Below are positions 52,605-60,715 of a stretch of DNA of 64,000 nt, piece by piece; within the stretch, counting starts at the first letter, position 1; the number at the start of each line of letters is the position of its first letter. A model generated the notes under the pieces. That model worked only from the letters and a program-made list of their open reading frames with translations, was not told where the DNA came from and ran no database searches. The position numbers were made by a program, and so were the translations under genes. Source of the stretch: Streptomyces sp. 35G-GA-8 (lineage in GTDB: Bacteria > Actinomycetota > Actinomycetes > Streptomycetales > Streptomycetaceae); NCBI RefSeq assembly GCF_023534745.1, contig NZ_JAMHJQ010000004.1, positions 570,203-634,202 of the forward strand. Direction: 5' to 3'.

Positions 52605-54553
52605 GCGCGACTCCCAACCGGCCCGACCACCGCAAGAACCGCGCCCGCCGGATAGCGATAGGCGCGGCGGTGGTCGTCGCGGTGGCCGGTTTCAACGGAC
52701 CCGCGCTCTATCGGTTCGGCTCCGAGCAGTACCACGAGTACAAGATCAACCGCCCCGAGTACAAGGCGGAGAACGGCCACTGGGACTTCCTCGACATACC
52801 GGCCGACTTCAAGATCAATTCGATCCACGCCTCCTTGCTGCACACCGGCAAGGTGCTGCTGATAGCCGGCTCGGGGAACAACCAGAAGAACTTCGACGCG
52901 GGCAAGTTCGAGTCGGTGCTCTGGGACCCGGAGACCAACAAGTACAAGATGATCCCGACGCCCAAGGACATGTTCTGCTCCGGGCACACCCAGCTGGCCG
53001 ACGGGAACCTGCTGGTGGCGGGCGGCACGAAGCGGTACGAGAAGCTCAAGGGCGATGTCACCAAGGCCGGCGGCCTGATGATCGTCCACAACGAGGACCC
53101 GGACAAGCCGATCACCCTGCCCGCGGGCACGGTCTTCACCGGCAAGGAGAACGGCAAGACATTCGTCTCCAAGGACCCCGTCCTGGTCGAGAAGGCGACG
53201 AAGGTCTTCGACAAAGAGACGGGCGCGTTCCTGCGGACGGAGCCGGGTCTTGGCCGTATCTACGTCGAGGCGCGCGAGTCCGGGAAGAAGTACGAGACCG
53301 GCACCGAGGACAACTACCGGGTGCACGGCATGAAGGGCTCCGACGCCCGCAATGTCTACGGCATCGCGCAGAAGCTCGCGCTCGACAAGAAGGACTTCCA
53401 GGGCATCAGGGAGGCGTTCGAGTTCGATCCGGTCGCGGAGAAGTACATCAAGGTCGACCCGATGAACGAGGCCCGCTGGTACCCGACGCTGACCACGCTC
53501 AAGGACGGCAAGGTCCTGGCGATGTCCGGTCTTGACGAGATCGGACAGATTGTCCCCGGCAAGGACGAGATCTACGACCCGGAGACCAAAAGCTGGGAGT
53601 ACACCGGGATCATCCGGAAGTTCCCCACCTATCCGGCGGTCTTCCTGATGGACAACGGCAAGCTGTTCTACAGCGGTTCCAACGCGGGTTACGGGCCGGC
53701 CGACGTCGGCCGTGACCCGGGTATCTGGGATCTGGAGACGAACAAGTTCGACAAGATCCCCGGACTGAGCGACCCGGACCAGATGGAGACCTCGGCGACG
53801 GTCATGCTGCCGCCCGCGCAGGACCAGAAGTTCATGGTGATCGGCGGCGGCGGGGTCGGTGAGTCCGAGAAGTCCAGCGACAAGTCCCGGCTGGTCGATC
53901 TGAAGGACCCCGACCCCCGCTTCACGGACGGCCCGACGCTGGAGAAGGGCACCCGCTACCCCAGTGCCTCGCTGTTGCCCGACGACACCGTGCTGGTCAC
54001 CGGCGGCTCGGAGGACTACCGGGGGCGCGGCGGCTCGGACGTCCTCCAGGCCCGGATGTACGACCCGAAGTCATCCACGTACAAGCGGGTGGCCGACCCG
54101 GCGGTGGGCCGCAACTACCACTCGGGCTCGGTGCTGTTGCCCGACGGCCGCGTCATGATCTTCGGCTCGGACCCGCTCTTCGCCGACAAGGCCAACACCA
54201 AGCCGGGCGTGTTCGAGCAGCGGGTCGAGATCTACACCCCGCCGTACCTCTTCCGCGACGCACGCCCCACGCTGTCGGACGGCCCCAAGACCGTCGAGCG
54301 CGGCGGCACTGCCGCCTTCAAAACGAAGGACCCGGCCTCGGTCAAGACGGCGAAACTGATGCGCCCGAGCGCGGTCACGCATGTCACCGACGTCGAACAG
54401 CGGTCGGTGGCACTGGACATGAAGAAGACGGCGGACGGCATCGAGGTCACGATCCCGAAGAACAGCGCGCTGGTCCCGCCGGGCTGGTACATGGTGTTCG
54501 TCACGGATGAGGACGGAACGCCGTCGGAGGGCGTGTGGGTGGAGATCCCGTAG
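52601..54553 (+). CDS. glxA: mono-copper radical oxidase GlxA
   Basis: A 650-aa galactose-oxidase-like enzyme anchored by an N-terminal helix (about 18-35). The Cys-Tyr crosslink residues are Cys126 (MFCSGHTQ) and Tyr294 in ARWYPTLTTL, with Trp293 stacking, offset by 5 from the S. lividans numbers I recall (C121, W288, Y289). Kelch-like repeats and a C-terminal Ig-like domain follow. GlxA works with CslA to mature the tip glycan. The usual third gene, cslZ (endoglucanase), does not follow here. Confidence 0.95.
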   Translation: MSATPNRPDHRKNRARRIAIGAAVVVAVAGFNGPALYRFGSEQYHEYKINRPEYKAENGHWDFLDIPADFKINSIHASLLHTGKVLLIAGSGNNQKNFDAGKFESVLWDPETNKYKMIPTPKDMFCSGHTQLADGNLLVAGGTKRYEKLKGDVTKAGGLMIVHNEDPDKPITLPAGTVFTGKENGKTFVSKDPVLVEKATKVFDKETGAFLRTEPGLGRIYVEARESGKKYETGTEDNYRVHGMKGSDARNVYGIAQKLALDKKDFQGIREAFEFDPVAEKYIKVDPMNEARWYPTLTTLKDGKVLAMSGLDEIGQIVPGKDEIYDPETKSWEYTGIIRKFPTYPAVFLMDNGKLFYSGSNAGYGPADVGRDPGIWDLETNKFDKIPGLSDPDQMETSATVMLPPAQDQKFMVIGGGGVGESEKSSDKSRLVDLKDPDPRFTDGPTLEKGTRYPSASLLPDDTVLVTGGSEDYRGRGGSDVLQARMYDPKSSTYKRVADPAVGRNYHSGSVLLPDGRVMIFGSDPLFADKANTKPGVFEQRVEIYTPPYLFRDARPTLSDGPKTVERGGTAAFKTKDPASVKTAKLMRPSAVTHVTDVEQRSVALDMKKTADGIEVTIPKNSALVPPGWYMVFVTDEDGTPSEGVWVEIP

Positions 54554-54916
54554 GGGGCGGCGTGGCGGGGATGACGGGGATGGTGCGGGTGAGGACCGAG
54601 GGGTAGTCGGGGTGGGCCGGGGGGTTTGATGGCGGGTGGGGGCCGCCCCTGATCTTTGAGTTTCGCGGTTCCGGGTCGGGCGTCAAGGGCGCTCCTTCGT
54701 CGCGTCGGCTGCGCCGATTCCGCTTCGCTTCACCCTTGACACCCAACCCTCCACCGCAAGTGCAGCTTTGAGGGGGGGCGGCCCGGGGTAGACCGTACAC
54801 CCTGGGAGTGGGGAAATCACCAGGTCAGGGTATGAGGAAGAGCCCCGCGCGGCGCGTGGCCGGACGGGGCTGGTCTGCTGTCTCAGGTCGTGACGATGTG
54901 GCCCGCTGTGCCGTGG
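54554..54916. other. noncoding region with inverted-end repeat after glxA
   Basis: 363 bp. GTCAAGGG at 54682-54689 and CCCTTGAC at 54733-54740 bracket a segment rich in CGTCG/TCGGC steps; this sequence type recurs between Streptomyces genes in my recollection. The left edge of the mobile region may lie in this gap. Confidence 0.45.
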
Positions 54917-55237
54917 TCATGCGCTCCTGTGTAGGGCGGAGAACTGGTCACCGGGGTAGCTGTACGGATACTCGACTCCCCGTGCCGCGAACTCGATGGC
55001 GAAGCGGCGTTCCCGCTGTCTAGGTGTGAGTGGCGTGGTCTCTTCGGCGCGGAAGATGGCTCGGGCGTCCGCCGAGCTTGGCCCGGTCCACGGCTTGGTC
55101 CAGGGACCCGCAGTCGGGACGCATGGCTGTGCGGGGGCCGCTATGGGTTCGGCCCGCCGGTTCCCGGTGGCGGGCAGCAGCGCGGCAAGGATGATGCGAA
55201 GGCACGCCACGAAGGCGCGCGCAATAGAGTGGCGCAC
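54917..55237 (-). CDS. small actinobacterial hypothetical protein
   Basis: 106 aa from GTG 55237, with AGGAG 7 nt upstream. An N-terminal hydrophobic stretch (AFVACLRIILAALLPATG) may be a signal or anchor. The C-terminus has LTPRQRERRFAIEFAARGVE then YPYSYPGDQFSAL. Function unknown. Confidence 0.6.
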   Translation of the reverse strand: MRHSIARAFVACLRIILAALLPATGNRRAEPIAAPAQPCVPTAGPWTKPWTGPSSADARAIFRAEETTPLTPRQRERRFAIEFAARGVEYPYSYPGDQFSALHRSA

Positions 55238-55348
55238 GGCGACAGCTCCTCAAAGTGATGTCGTCCACGGCCCCGGGAGTGTTGGTAGCACTCGCCGGGG
55301 TTCCTTGTTCTGCTGTTTCAACGGATGTTGGAACGGGCCCTGTTGAGA

Positions 55349-55396
55349 GCCCCGCCTGTCTGCCGGGCCGGGGAAGGGAACGCAGACAGGCGGGGC
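55349..55396. terminator. strong hairpin terminator
   Basis: A perfect 15-bp stem (55349-55363 with 55382-55396, arm GCCCCGCCTGTCTGC) with an 18-nt loop, between two minus-strand units. Confidence 0.75.
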
Positions 55397-55497
55397 CGTT
55401 TCGCCCTGCCCGGCCGATGAGCACCCCACGCGCTTCATGGCCGGACAGGAGTCCAGGGTCAGCCCCTTGCGGGGCCCTTCTCGCTCTCTGGTGTTGC

Positions 55498-55561
55498 CCC
55501 CTCCCCTGCCGGATCGACCGGTGCGTTGGGGCGCACGGGGCTGCCATCGGCAGGGGAGGGG
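55498..55561. terminator. terminator of the 56420-55565 operon
   Basis: A perfect 14-bp stem (55498-55511 with 55548-55561, arm CCCCTCCCCTGCCG) begins 4 bp past the stop of the last minus-strand gene. Confidence 0.75.
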
Positions 55562-55564
55562 AGC

Positions 55565-55849
55565 CTATGACGTGCCCTTCTGCCGTATCGCGTGCAGCTT
55601 TCCGACCGCTACCAGCTGCCGTTGCTCCCAGGCGGTTGCCGGGCGCAGCCGGCGGTAGTGGACGCGCCAGATGAGGCCCGTGGGCCGCTCCAGCTCGATG
55701 AAGGGCCCGTCCACGTTCCTCACGGTGCCGGGCATTTCGTAGTCCCGGTCGAAGATCACCGCGCCGATGAGAATGTCGTCCGGCCTACCGAAAGCGGGCG
55801 TGTACCGGACGCTGCGCGGGGCTTTGGCAACAGGGTGCTTCGCTGCCAT
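55565..55849 (-). CDS. small conserved hypothetical protein
   Basis: 94 aa from ATG 55849, coupled to the upstream stop (TGATG). A beta-rich core (DDILIGAVIFDRDYEMPGTV, GPFIELERPTGLIWRVHYRR) suggests a small barrel as in many Streptomyces element-borne proteins. Last gene of a three-gene minus operon. Confidence 0.65.
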   Translation of the reverse strand: MAAKHPVAKAPRSVRYTPAFGRPDDILIGAVIFDRDYEMPGTVRNVDGPFIELERPTGLIWRVHYRRLRPATAWEQRQLVAVGKLHAIRQKGTS

Positions 55850-56067
55850 CACAACCAGCCCCCGCGCCTACGCTCCGCGTTCTCCTTGGCCATCTGGCGC
55901 CGGATGCGCTGCATGGTCGGGCTGTCGTCGTCCGCTCGGCTGTGCTCCGGCTCACCGGAGACCACGGGCACGGACACGGGGCACTCCGGGACTCCGCACT
56001 CGCACGGCGGGAATGCGAGGGCTGATGCCGGGGCCAGGTCCGCCCCCTCCGGGGAATCGGCGTTCAC
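55849..56067 (-). CDS. small Cys-containing hypothetical protein
   Basis: 72 aa from GTG 56067, overlapping the preceding stop as GTGA. Contains CECGVPEC, a possible metal site, and a basic C-terminal helix (MQRIRRQMAKENAERRRGGW). Confidence 0.55.
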   Translation of the reverse strand: MNADSPEGADLAPASALAFPPCECGVPECPVSVPVVSGEPEHSRADDDSPTMQRIRRQMAKENAERRRGGWL

Positions 56068-56420
56068 CGCTCCGCCGTCCGGTGCGGGTGGGCCGAGATG
56101 ATCTCGCTGTACTTCCGGACGCCTGCCATGTCGCTGCGTGCTCGGCTTGAAGTACGTCCGTTGTGCGCCGCGTTGCAGATCACGCACTCGGGTACGGGCA
56201 CGGGCTCAAGGTTCGGCATCGGAACGGCCGGAGCGGTCGTTTCCTCACTTCGGATCACAGCAGACAACCTCTCCAGACCGGCAAGAGTCGCGTTCAGGCT
56301 GGTCGGTGTGGGCGGAGCGTAGGGGCCTCGATAAACACCAGCGGGGTACAGGGCCCACCGACTGAGCCACGCCTCCCGCTCACTGCGGCGGGGCTTAAGG
56401 AAGGTGCGCTCCTCAGTCAC
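56064..56420 (-). CDS. small hypothetical protein, first of three coupled genes
   Basis: 118 aa from GTG 56420 with AGGAG 5 nt upstream. Basic N-terminus, central helix (LNATLAGLERLSAVIRSEE), then CVICNAAHNG, a CxxC that may bind zinc. Divergent from the XRE gene, so it may be repressed by it. Confidence 0.6.
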   Translation of the reverse strand: MTEERTFLKPRRSEREAWLSRWALYPAGVYRGPYAPPTPTSLNATLAGLERLSAVIRSEETTAPAVPMPNLEPVPVPECVICNAAHNGRTSSRARSDMAGVRKYSEIISAHPHRTAER

Positions 56421-56523
56421 GTCCACTCCTCTCCGTAGCGGTTCCACTACCGGGGTGCGCCAGACTGGCCTAGAGTCAGAATCCCTTCAACTAGTCAGAA
56501 GCGAAGGAGGGGTTGCAGGCAGC

Positions 56524-57363
56524 ATGGTCAACCGCAAGGAGTTAAGCCCTGAGAGCAGCCCACGAGCGGCCTTTGGCGCCCGTGTGCGCAGGTTGCGCGA
56601 GGGTCGTGGCTGGAGCCAAGAAGAGCTAGCCGCGAACGTGGAATATTCCAGCCAGCATATTTCGGCTGTTGAAACTGGCCGCAAGCCGCCAACCCTCCCC
56701 TTCTCACGCAAGCTCGATCTCGTGTTCGGCACAGGGGATACGGCCGATTCGTTCGAACGCGAGTGGCGCGAGATGCGGCACGGCTCGCTGTTGGAAGGGT
56801 TCCCGGAGTACGTCGGGTACGAGGGGCGAGCAACAGAGATACGGCTGTACGAAATTGGAATCATCCCGGGCCTGCTCCAGACACCGGACTACGCGTCAGT
56901 GCTGGCTGACAGTGCCGTCAAGCGGGGCGCGATCACTCCCGAGCAAGCAGCAGAGCGGGTCTCGTTCCTGGCGGAGCGGCAAGAGACGCTGGAGCGGCAT
57001 CGTCCACCCATGGTGTTCGTGGTGATGGACGAAAGTTGCATCCGACGGCCCATCGGCGGACACGAGATCATGGGCGCTCAGCTTGAACGACTGGTCGAGT
57101 TCGCTGCTCGTCCCACGACAGTGCTACACATCGCGCCGTTCAACATAGGCGAGCGCCGCACGTTCGACCTGCCGGTCAACTTGCTGACGCTCCCGGACCG
57201 ATCAGTCGTCGCCTACGCCGAGTCTCAAGCGCAAGGACACCTGGATCGTGAGCCAGCCTCTGTTCTCCCCATGTTGACGGCCTACCATCAACTAGAGGCT
57301 GAAGCGCTGTCGCAGGCGGCATCCGTGGCCATGATCAACGAGGTACGAAAGGGCACCCCGTGA
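56524..57363 (+). CDS. XRE-family regulator with DUF5753, TTA codon at position 7
   Basis: 279 aa. The helix-turn-helix (GWSQEELAANVEYSSQHISA) is near residue 30 and the Scr1/DUF5753 domain follows (IIPGLLQTPDYA, TTVLHIAPFNIGERRTFDLP). GGAGGGG lies 11 nt upstream. Codon 7 is TTA, which in Streptomyces needs the bldA tRNA, so translation is probably developmentally timed. Two AGTCAGAA copies (56474-56481, 56493-56500) upstream may be operators. It overlaps the DUF397 gene by 4 bp. Confidence 0.9.
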   Translation: MVNRKELSPESSPRAAFGARVRRLREGRGWSQEELAANVEYSSQHISAVETGRKPPTLPFSRKLDLVFGTGDTADSFEREWREMRHGSLLEGFPEYVGYEGRATEIRLYEIGIIPGLLQTPDYASVLADSAVKRGAITPEQAAERVSFLAERQETLERHRPPMVFVVMDESCIRRPIGGHEIMGAQLERLVEFAARPTTVLHIAPFNIGERRTFDLPVNLLTLPDRSVVAYAESQAQGHLDREPASVLPMLTAYHQLEAEALSQAASVAMINEVRKGTP

Positions 57364-57572
57364 CGACCGACGAATCCCCCCGCTGGTCCAAATCCTCCTA
57401 CAGCAACAACGGCGGTAACTGCGTCGAGGTTGCCGCAAACCTCGTAGTCTCGCGCGGCGTGGTCCCCATCCGCGATTCCAAGAACCTCAGCGGTCCCATG
57501 CTGAACGTTCCCGCTGGTGCGTTCACCTCGTTCGTGGCGGGCATCAAGGCGGGCACGCTCGACACGGCCTGA
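57360..57572 (+). CDS. DUF397 protein
   Basis: 70 aa from GTG 57360 (GTGA overlap). SPRWSKSSYSNNGGNCVEVA and the VPIRDSKN block are the DUF397 signature. These small proteins partner Scr1-type XRE regulators, as antagonist or co-factor (BldB/AbaA-like loci). Confidence 0.93.
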   Translation: MTTDESPRWSKSSYSNNGGNCVEVAANLVVSRGVVPIRDSKNLSGPMLNVPAGAFTSFVAGIKAGTLDTA

Positions 57573-57604
57573 TGCGGTACCGGTACCCCGTGCGCCCCAA
57601 GTTG

Positions 57605-57637
57605 AGCCCCGCCGTTCTCTTCCGGAGCGGCGGGGCT
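57605..57637 (+). terminator. terminator of the XRE-DUF397 operon
   Basis: A 10-bp stem AGCCCCGCCG/CGGCGGGGCT (57605-57614, 57628-57637) followed by TCTAG, 33 bp after the DUF397 stop. Confidence 0.8.
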
Positions 57638-57665
57638 TCTAGTTGCCATTCCCGCATACGCGAAA

Positions 57666-57707
57666 AGCCCCCGCACTCGCCCCCTGGGGGAGACAAGTAC
57701 GGGGGCT
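57666..57707 (-). terminator. terminator of the capsid gene
   Basis: An 8-bp stem AGCCCCCG/CGGGGGCT with an inner CCCC/GGGG hairpin; on the minus strand the right arm is followed by a short T-run. It lies 12 bp after the capsid stop. Confidence 0.75.
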
Positions 57708-57718
57708 CTGTGTGGCGA

Positions 57719-58654
57719 TCAGCCGTTCAGGACTCGGGTAAGGCGAGCGGCAGCCTTACCGCCGAACATGGCGAGTCCACAATAGAAATCAATCCGGGTT
57801 CGGTAGACCGGCTTTTCGTGGGCCTCGCCCAAATCCGTTGCCTGAATCCCGCCGTTGGTGAGACCGGTTACCCCGGTGTCCGCCTCGGAAGCGCCGAAAC
57901 GGACGGCGTACATGTCGCTGGTCTCCTTACCATCGTCACCAGTCGTAAGCGGGATCACGTCTGTTCCGTCGAGATTCTGGCCGGCGTCCAGGAGGGGAAT
58001 CCCGTTCCATGTGGGAGCAAGCTTTCCCCCGATCTCGCTCATGAGGAGTTCACTGCCGCCCAGTCGCCGGAATCCAGACTTGATCTTGGCGATTATCTCA
58101 CTGTTGGTATAGATGGCTCCGTTCGCTCCGCTGAGTCCGCGAACCCGACCAACCAGGGAATCCAGCGCATCAAAGAACGCGTATCCATCCGCCACGGGGG
58201 AAGTCCCCCCGGCATCGACGACCTGTGATCCGATCAGCCTCTTTCGGAGACCGTCAAAACCCTTCGGGTTGACCATGATGTCACCGTTGAAGAACTGATC
58301 GGAGAAGTGAATTGACGCCGCCTTGATCTTCATGTGCGTGTGAATGGCGCGCTGCTCATTGAGATTGCTTCGCGTCTGAACAATGAACTTGTCGACATCC
58401 GCATCACCGCCGAGAATGGCAAGGGTTTCAATCCGCTGATTAACGGCACCAACACTCTCTGGGTATGCCTCGTTCACAGCCCGGAAGGCCACACCCGGCA
58501 ACTTGGATTCCTCGTTGTACTTGTACGCGCTCCCCTGGACGTCGATAAGCGGCAGCCGATCGAGGATCGGCGATTCCTGAACGAACATTTCGATGACGCC
58601 GAGCTTGAGCATGTCCTGAGTGAGCTTGGCTGATTCAGCGAGCGTAAGAGCCAT
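57719..58654 (-). CDS. phage major capsid-like protein
   Basis: 311 aa from ATG 58654, with TAGGAG 7 nt upstream. The N-terminal pattern AESAKLTQDMLKLGVIEMFV, then SPILDRLPL, NEESKLPGVAFRAVNEAY and the long helix region NLNEQRAIHTHMKIKAASIH, ending in AVRFGASEADTGVTGL, matches capsid proteins of actinophages (HK97-type fold presumed). Base composition is more AT-rich than the chromosome around it. No protease, portal or scaffold gene is adjacent, which is unusual. Confidence 0.75.
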   Translation of the reverse strand: MALTLAESAKLTQDMLKLGVIEMFVQESPILDRLPLIDVQGSAYKYNEESKLPGVAFRAVNEAYPESVGAVNQRIETLAILGGDADVDKFIVQTRSNLNEQRAIHTHMKIKAASIHFSDQFFNGDIMVNPKGFDGLRKRLIGSQVVDAGGTSPVADGYAFFDALDSLVGRVRGLSGANGAIYTNSEIIAKIKSGFRRLGGSELLMSEIGGKLAPTWNGIPLLDAGQNLDGTDVIPLTTGDDGKETSDMYAVRFGASEADTGVTGLTNGGIQATDLGEAHEKPVYRTRIDFYCGLAMFGGKAAARLTRVLNG

Positions 58655-58698
58655 GGTTGTTCTCCTAGTTGTCTTGAGCGTGGTTGACGAGTCGACGA

Positions 58699-59196
58699 TC
58701 AATCCCATATATCCGAATCATCATCATCGGATTCCGGCGCTGTAATTGCGATTCGCGCACTCGGCGATAGACCCAATTCGCGGATGTACCGGGCAAGCTG
58801 CGTCCGGTACTGCGCTGCAATGGTGGCCGCGCCGTTCTTCACCGTTCCGCGCTCTGCGGTCACCATGAGCCCGCGTTCTGAAAGGTCCCGTTCGGCCTGG
58901 TCGATGCGGGCGACGCACACGCACAGATCTTTGACGGTGGCGTGGTCCACTTCGCCGATACCGGCGGCGACTTCCAGCACGGGCACGACGCGTCGCCATT
59001 CTTGCGATGCGACTTCCCGGCATCGTGCGTTGGCCGTTTCTACTTCGGCAAACGGCGAGGGCGCGAACACTCCGGACCAGTCCGGTTCGGCAAGGATCGC
59101 GCGAGGGATTACCATTCCCTCTTTGATCGGTGTCTTTGACGGGTTTCCCTCGCGTGTCCGCTGCATGGCGGATGCGGGTCTGTATCGGTCAGCCAT
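58699..59196 (-). CDS. P27-family phage terminase small subunit
   Basis: 165 aa. The C-terminal half (ARIDQAERDLSERGLMVTAE, TVKNGAATIAAQYRTQLARY) has the P27 small-terminase pattern: helix pair then a KNP/KNG-AxxI-QYR motif, ending in an Asp-rich tail. It recognises packaging sites and should recruit a large terminase, but no large subunit gene follows; the capsid gene starts 44 bp away. Confidence 0.82.
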   Translation of the reverse strand: MADRYRPASAMQRTREGNPSKTPIKEGMVIPRAILAEPDWSGVFAPSPFAEVETANARCREVASQEWRRVVPVLEVAAGIGEVDHATVKDLCVCVARIDQAERDLSERGLMVTAERGTVKNGAATIAAQYRTQLARYIRELGLSPSARIAITAPESDDDDSDIWD

Positions 59197-59312
59197 GAAT
59201 TCTCACTTTTCCGCTGGTTCAAAAGGGCGCCCAAAAATGCCTACAGCTCCGGCGAGAGTTTTTCTCCTCCCCCACGTGCAATCTCAGGAGGGGAAGGGGG
59301 CACCCGCCCTGG

Positions 59313-59714
59313 TCAGAAAGGCGGACGCTCGCCCGATTCACGACGGGAACGCGCTTCCGCAGCAAATCCGCCAGGCTGTTTGCGTGCGGTCTCGCGGTTA
59401 TGGCACGACGTGCACAGCGGACGCAGATGCTTCGCAGCATCCGGATTCACAACTCCCTGTGCGAGCAACTGCTTTCGCGACAGCGGAAAATGGTCGGCAA
59501 CCGACGCGCTACGACCGCACAGCAGACACCACGGGTTCGCGTACAGGTACGCGCGGCGCACACGCGGCCACAGGCGCCCATACGCGCTCGTCCCCGGTGT
59601 CACACGCTGCGCAGTCGCTTCCCGCTCATGAGCCGCACAACGCCCACCAGTGGTCAGCTCGGGGCACCCGGGGACAGAGCAAGGGGGGCGGGGCTTGCGG
59701 GGCAGGGGGATCAC
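59313..59714 (-). CDS. phage-type HNH endonuclease, upstream of TerS
   Basis: About 130 aa. PCSVPGCPEL...GRCAAH forms an N-terminal zinc knuckle; CLLCGRSASVADHFPLSRK, HLRPLCTSCHNRET hold the HNH core. Such nucleases sit next to terminases and assist DNA packaging. The start is uncertain: GTG 59714 lies inside a perfect ribosome site (GGAGGTGATC), which would instead place a CTG at 59705 in ideal position (MPRKPRPP-like start). A longer frame to 59912 would encode the repeats at 59722-59844 and is unlikely. Confidence 0.8.
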   Translation of the reverse strand: MIPLPRKPRPPCSVPGCPELTTGGRCAAHEREATAQRVTPGTSAYGRLWPRVRRAYLYANPWCLLCGRSASVADHFPLSRKQLLAQGVVNPDAAKHLRPLCTSCHNRETARKQPGGFAAEARSRRESGERPPF

Positions 59715-59721
59715 CTCCGAA

Positions 59722-59844
59722 GGGCGGGTAGAAGCCCGGAAGGGTGGCCAAAGGGCGGGTAAAGGGCGGGTAGAAGCCCGGAAGGGCGCCAAAGGGCGAG
59801 TAGAAGCCCGCAAGGGCGGCCAAAGGGAAGGTAAAAGCCCGCAA
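59722..59844. repeat. about 31-bp tandem repeats upstream of the HNH gene
   Basis: Four imperfect units of about 31 bp built on GGGYGGGTAGAAGCCCGGAA then GGGCGGCCAAA, one with a shortened insert. Each can fold into a small hairpin (GGGC...GCCC). They sit in the leader of the HNH-TerS-capsid transcript. Confidence 0.8.
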
Positions 59845-59899
59845 GAATTCCGGCGAAAAGACCTGTTCACGCAGCTCCGGGCCATGATGAGCTGCACGC

Positions 59900-60046
59900 A
59901 TGGCAAAGACACCTACGCCCGCCCCTGCTTTTGAACTCCGCTGCGGCGGACTGCACTTGGTCATGCAGCGCATCCCCGGATGGCTGGTGGTAACTGTCGC
60001 CACGGCTGCGGGAAGCGGGCTCACGGCATGGCTCACGGCGCGGTGA
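59900..60046 (+). CDS. 48-aa single-helix membrane protein, copy 1
   Basis: Encodes 48 aa: a polar N-terminus, LHLVMQRIPGW, one hydrophobic helix (LVVTVATAAGSGLTAWL) and ending TAR. A same-length paralogue is at 60716 and a frameshifted copy at 60260. The ribosome site is weak. It is on the strand opposite the phage genes. Function unknown; a holin-like or regulatory micro-membrane protein is possible. Confidence 0.6.
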   Translation: MAKTPTPAPAFELRCGGLHLVMQRIPGWLVVTVATAAGSGLTAWLTAR

Positions 60047-60088
60047 CGGCACCCGGGGACAGCGCACGGGGGGCGGGGTATCACCTCC
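60040..60088 (-). pseudogene. relic of the HNH gene start
   Basis: On the minus strand GGAGGTGAT, then codons for PRPPCAVPGC, repeat the beginning of the HNH gene at 59714 (PRPPCSVPGC), but the match fades after about 50 bp. It is part of a tandem duplication with the 48-aa gene. Confidence 0.6.
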
Positions 60089-60259
60089 GGGGCGAGTTGG
60101 ATATCGCTACTGCGATATTGGTTTCTGTGGGTGGCACTGCACTGACCCACGCCCGCCTGACCTCGGGGTTTTCTCCCGGAGGGGGCGTCCATCCGCGTAG
60201 CGGTGGCGTGTTGCCCCCCAGGTAGGGTCTGGGCACTCACTACGAAAGGGCGGAAGCGC

Positions 60260-60414
60260 ATGTCTTCCTTGTCAAAGCAGCAAGCGGGACCACACAGATC
60301 GAACGCCGCTGCGGCGGGCTCCACTTGACGATCCAGCGCATCCCCGGATGGCTGGTGGCAGCACTCGCCACGGCTGCGGGAAGCGGGCTCACGGCATGGC
60401 TCACGGCGCGGTGA
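60260..60414 (+). pseudogene. frameshifted copy 2 of the 48-aa membrane protein
   Basis: The last 37 codons (ERRCGGLHLTIQRIPGW... ending LTAWLTAR) are nearly identical to copy 1 at 59900, but the ATG at 60260 is out of frame with them; a 1-bp insertion or 2-bp deletion near 60298 explains it. In frame, only a CTG at 60229 could start translation. Confidence 0.6.
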
Positions 60415-60715
60415 CGGTGCTCCGAGCAGCTGAGGACCTAAGCAGGGGCCGCGCTTTACGGGTCATAGGGGCCTCCAACCAAGTTGGGCTGGGCGACTTT
60501 TGCCCCGTTAAACGATGACATCGGTAAAAGAAGGCATCACGAAGGCAACCCTTTTCCACTTCTCAGGGACTTTTCGAGTTCGCTAGCGTTCAAGTTCCGG
60601 CAACCCCAACCAGCTCTAACAGCCTGCGAGCGGAACCCGGACAAACACCGCACTCGCCCGATTCGTGAGCGGGCTGTGCAGTTACTCGTTACGCAACCAA
60701 CCGGGAGGGCGCCTC
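60415..60715. other. noncoding gap
   Basis: 301 bp of comparatively AT-rich sequence with no supported gene; it should contain the promoter of the 48-aa gene at 60716. Confidence 0.5.

Noticed and set aside
57855-58633. Plus-strand frames opposite the capsid gene
   Set aside because: No ribosome sites or family similarity; the capsid frame on the minus strand has both.
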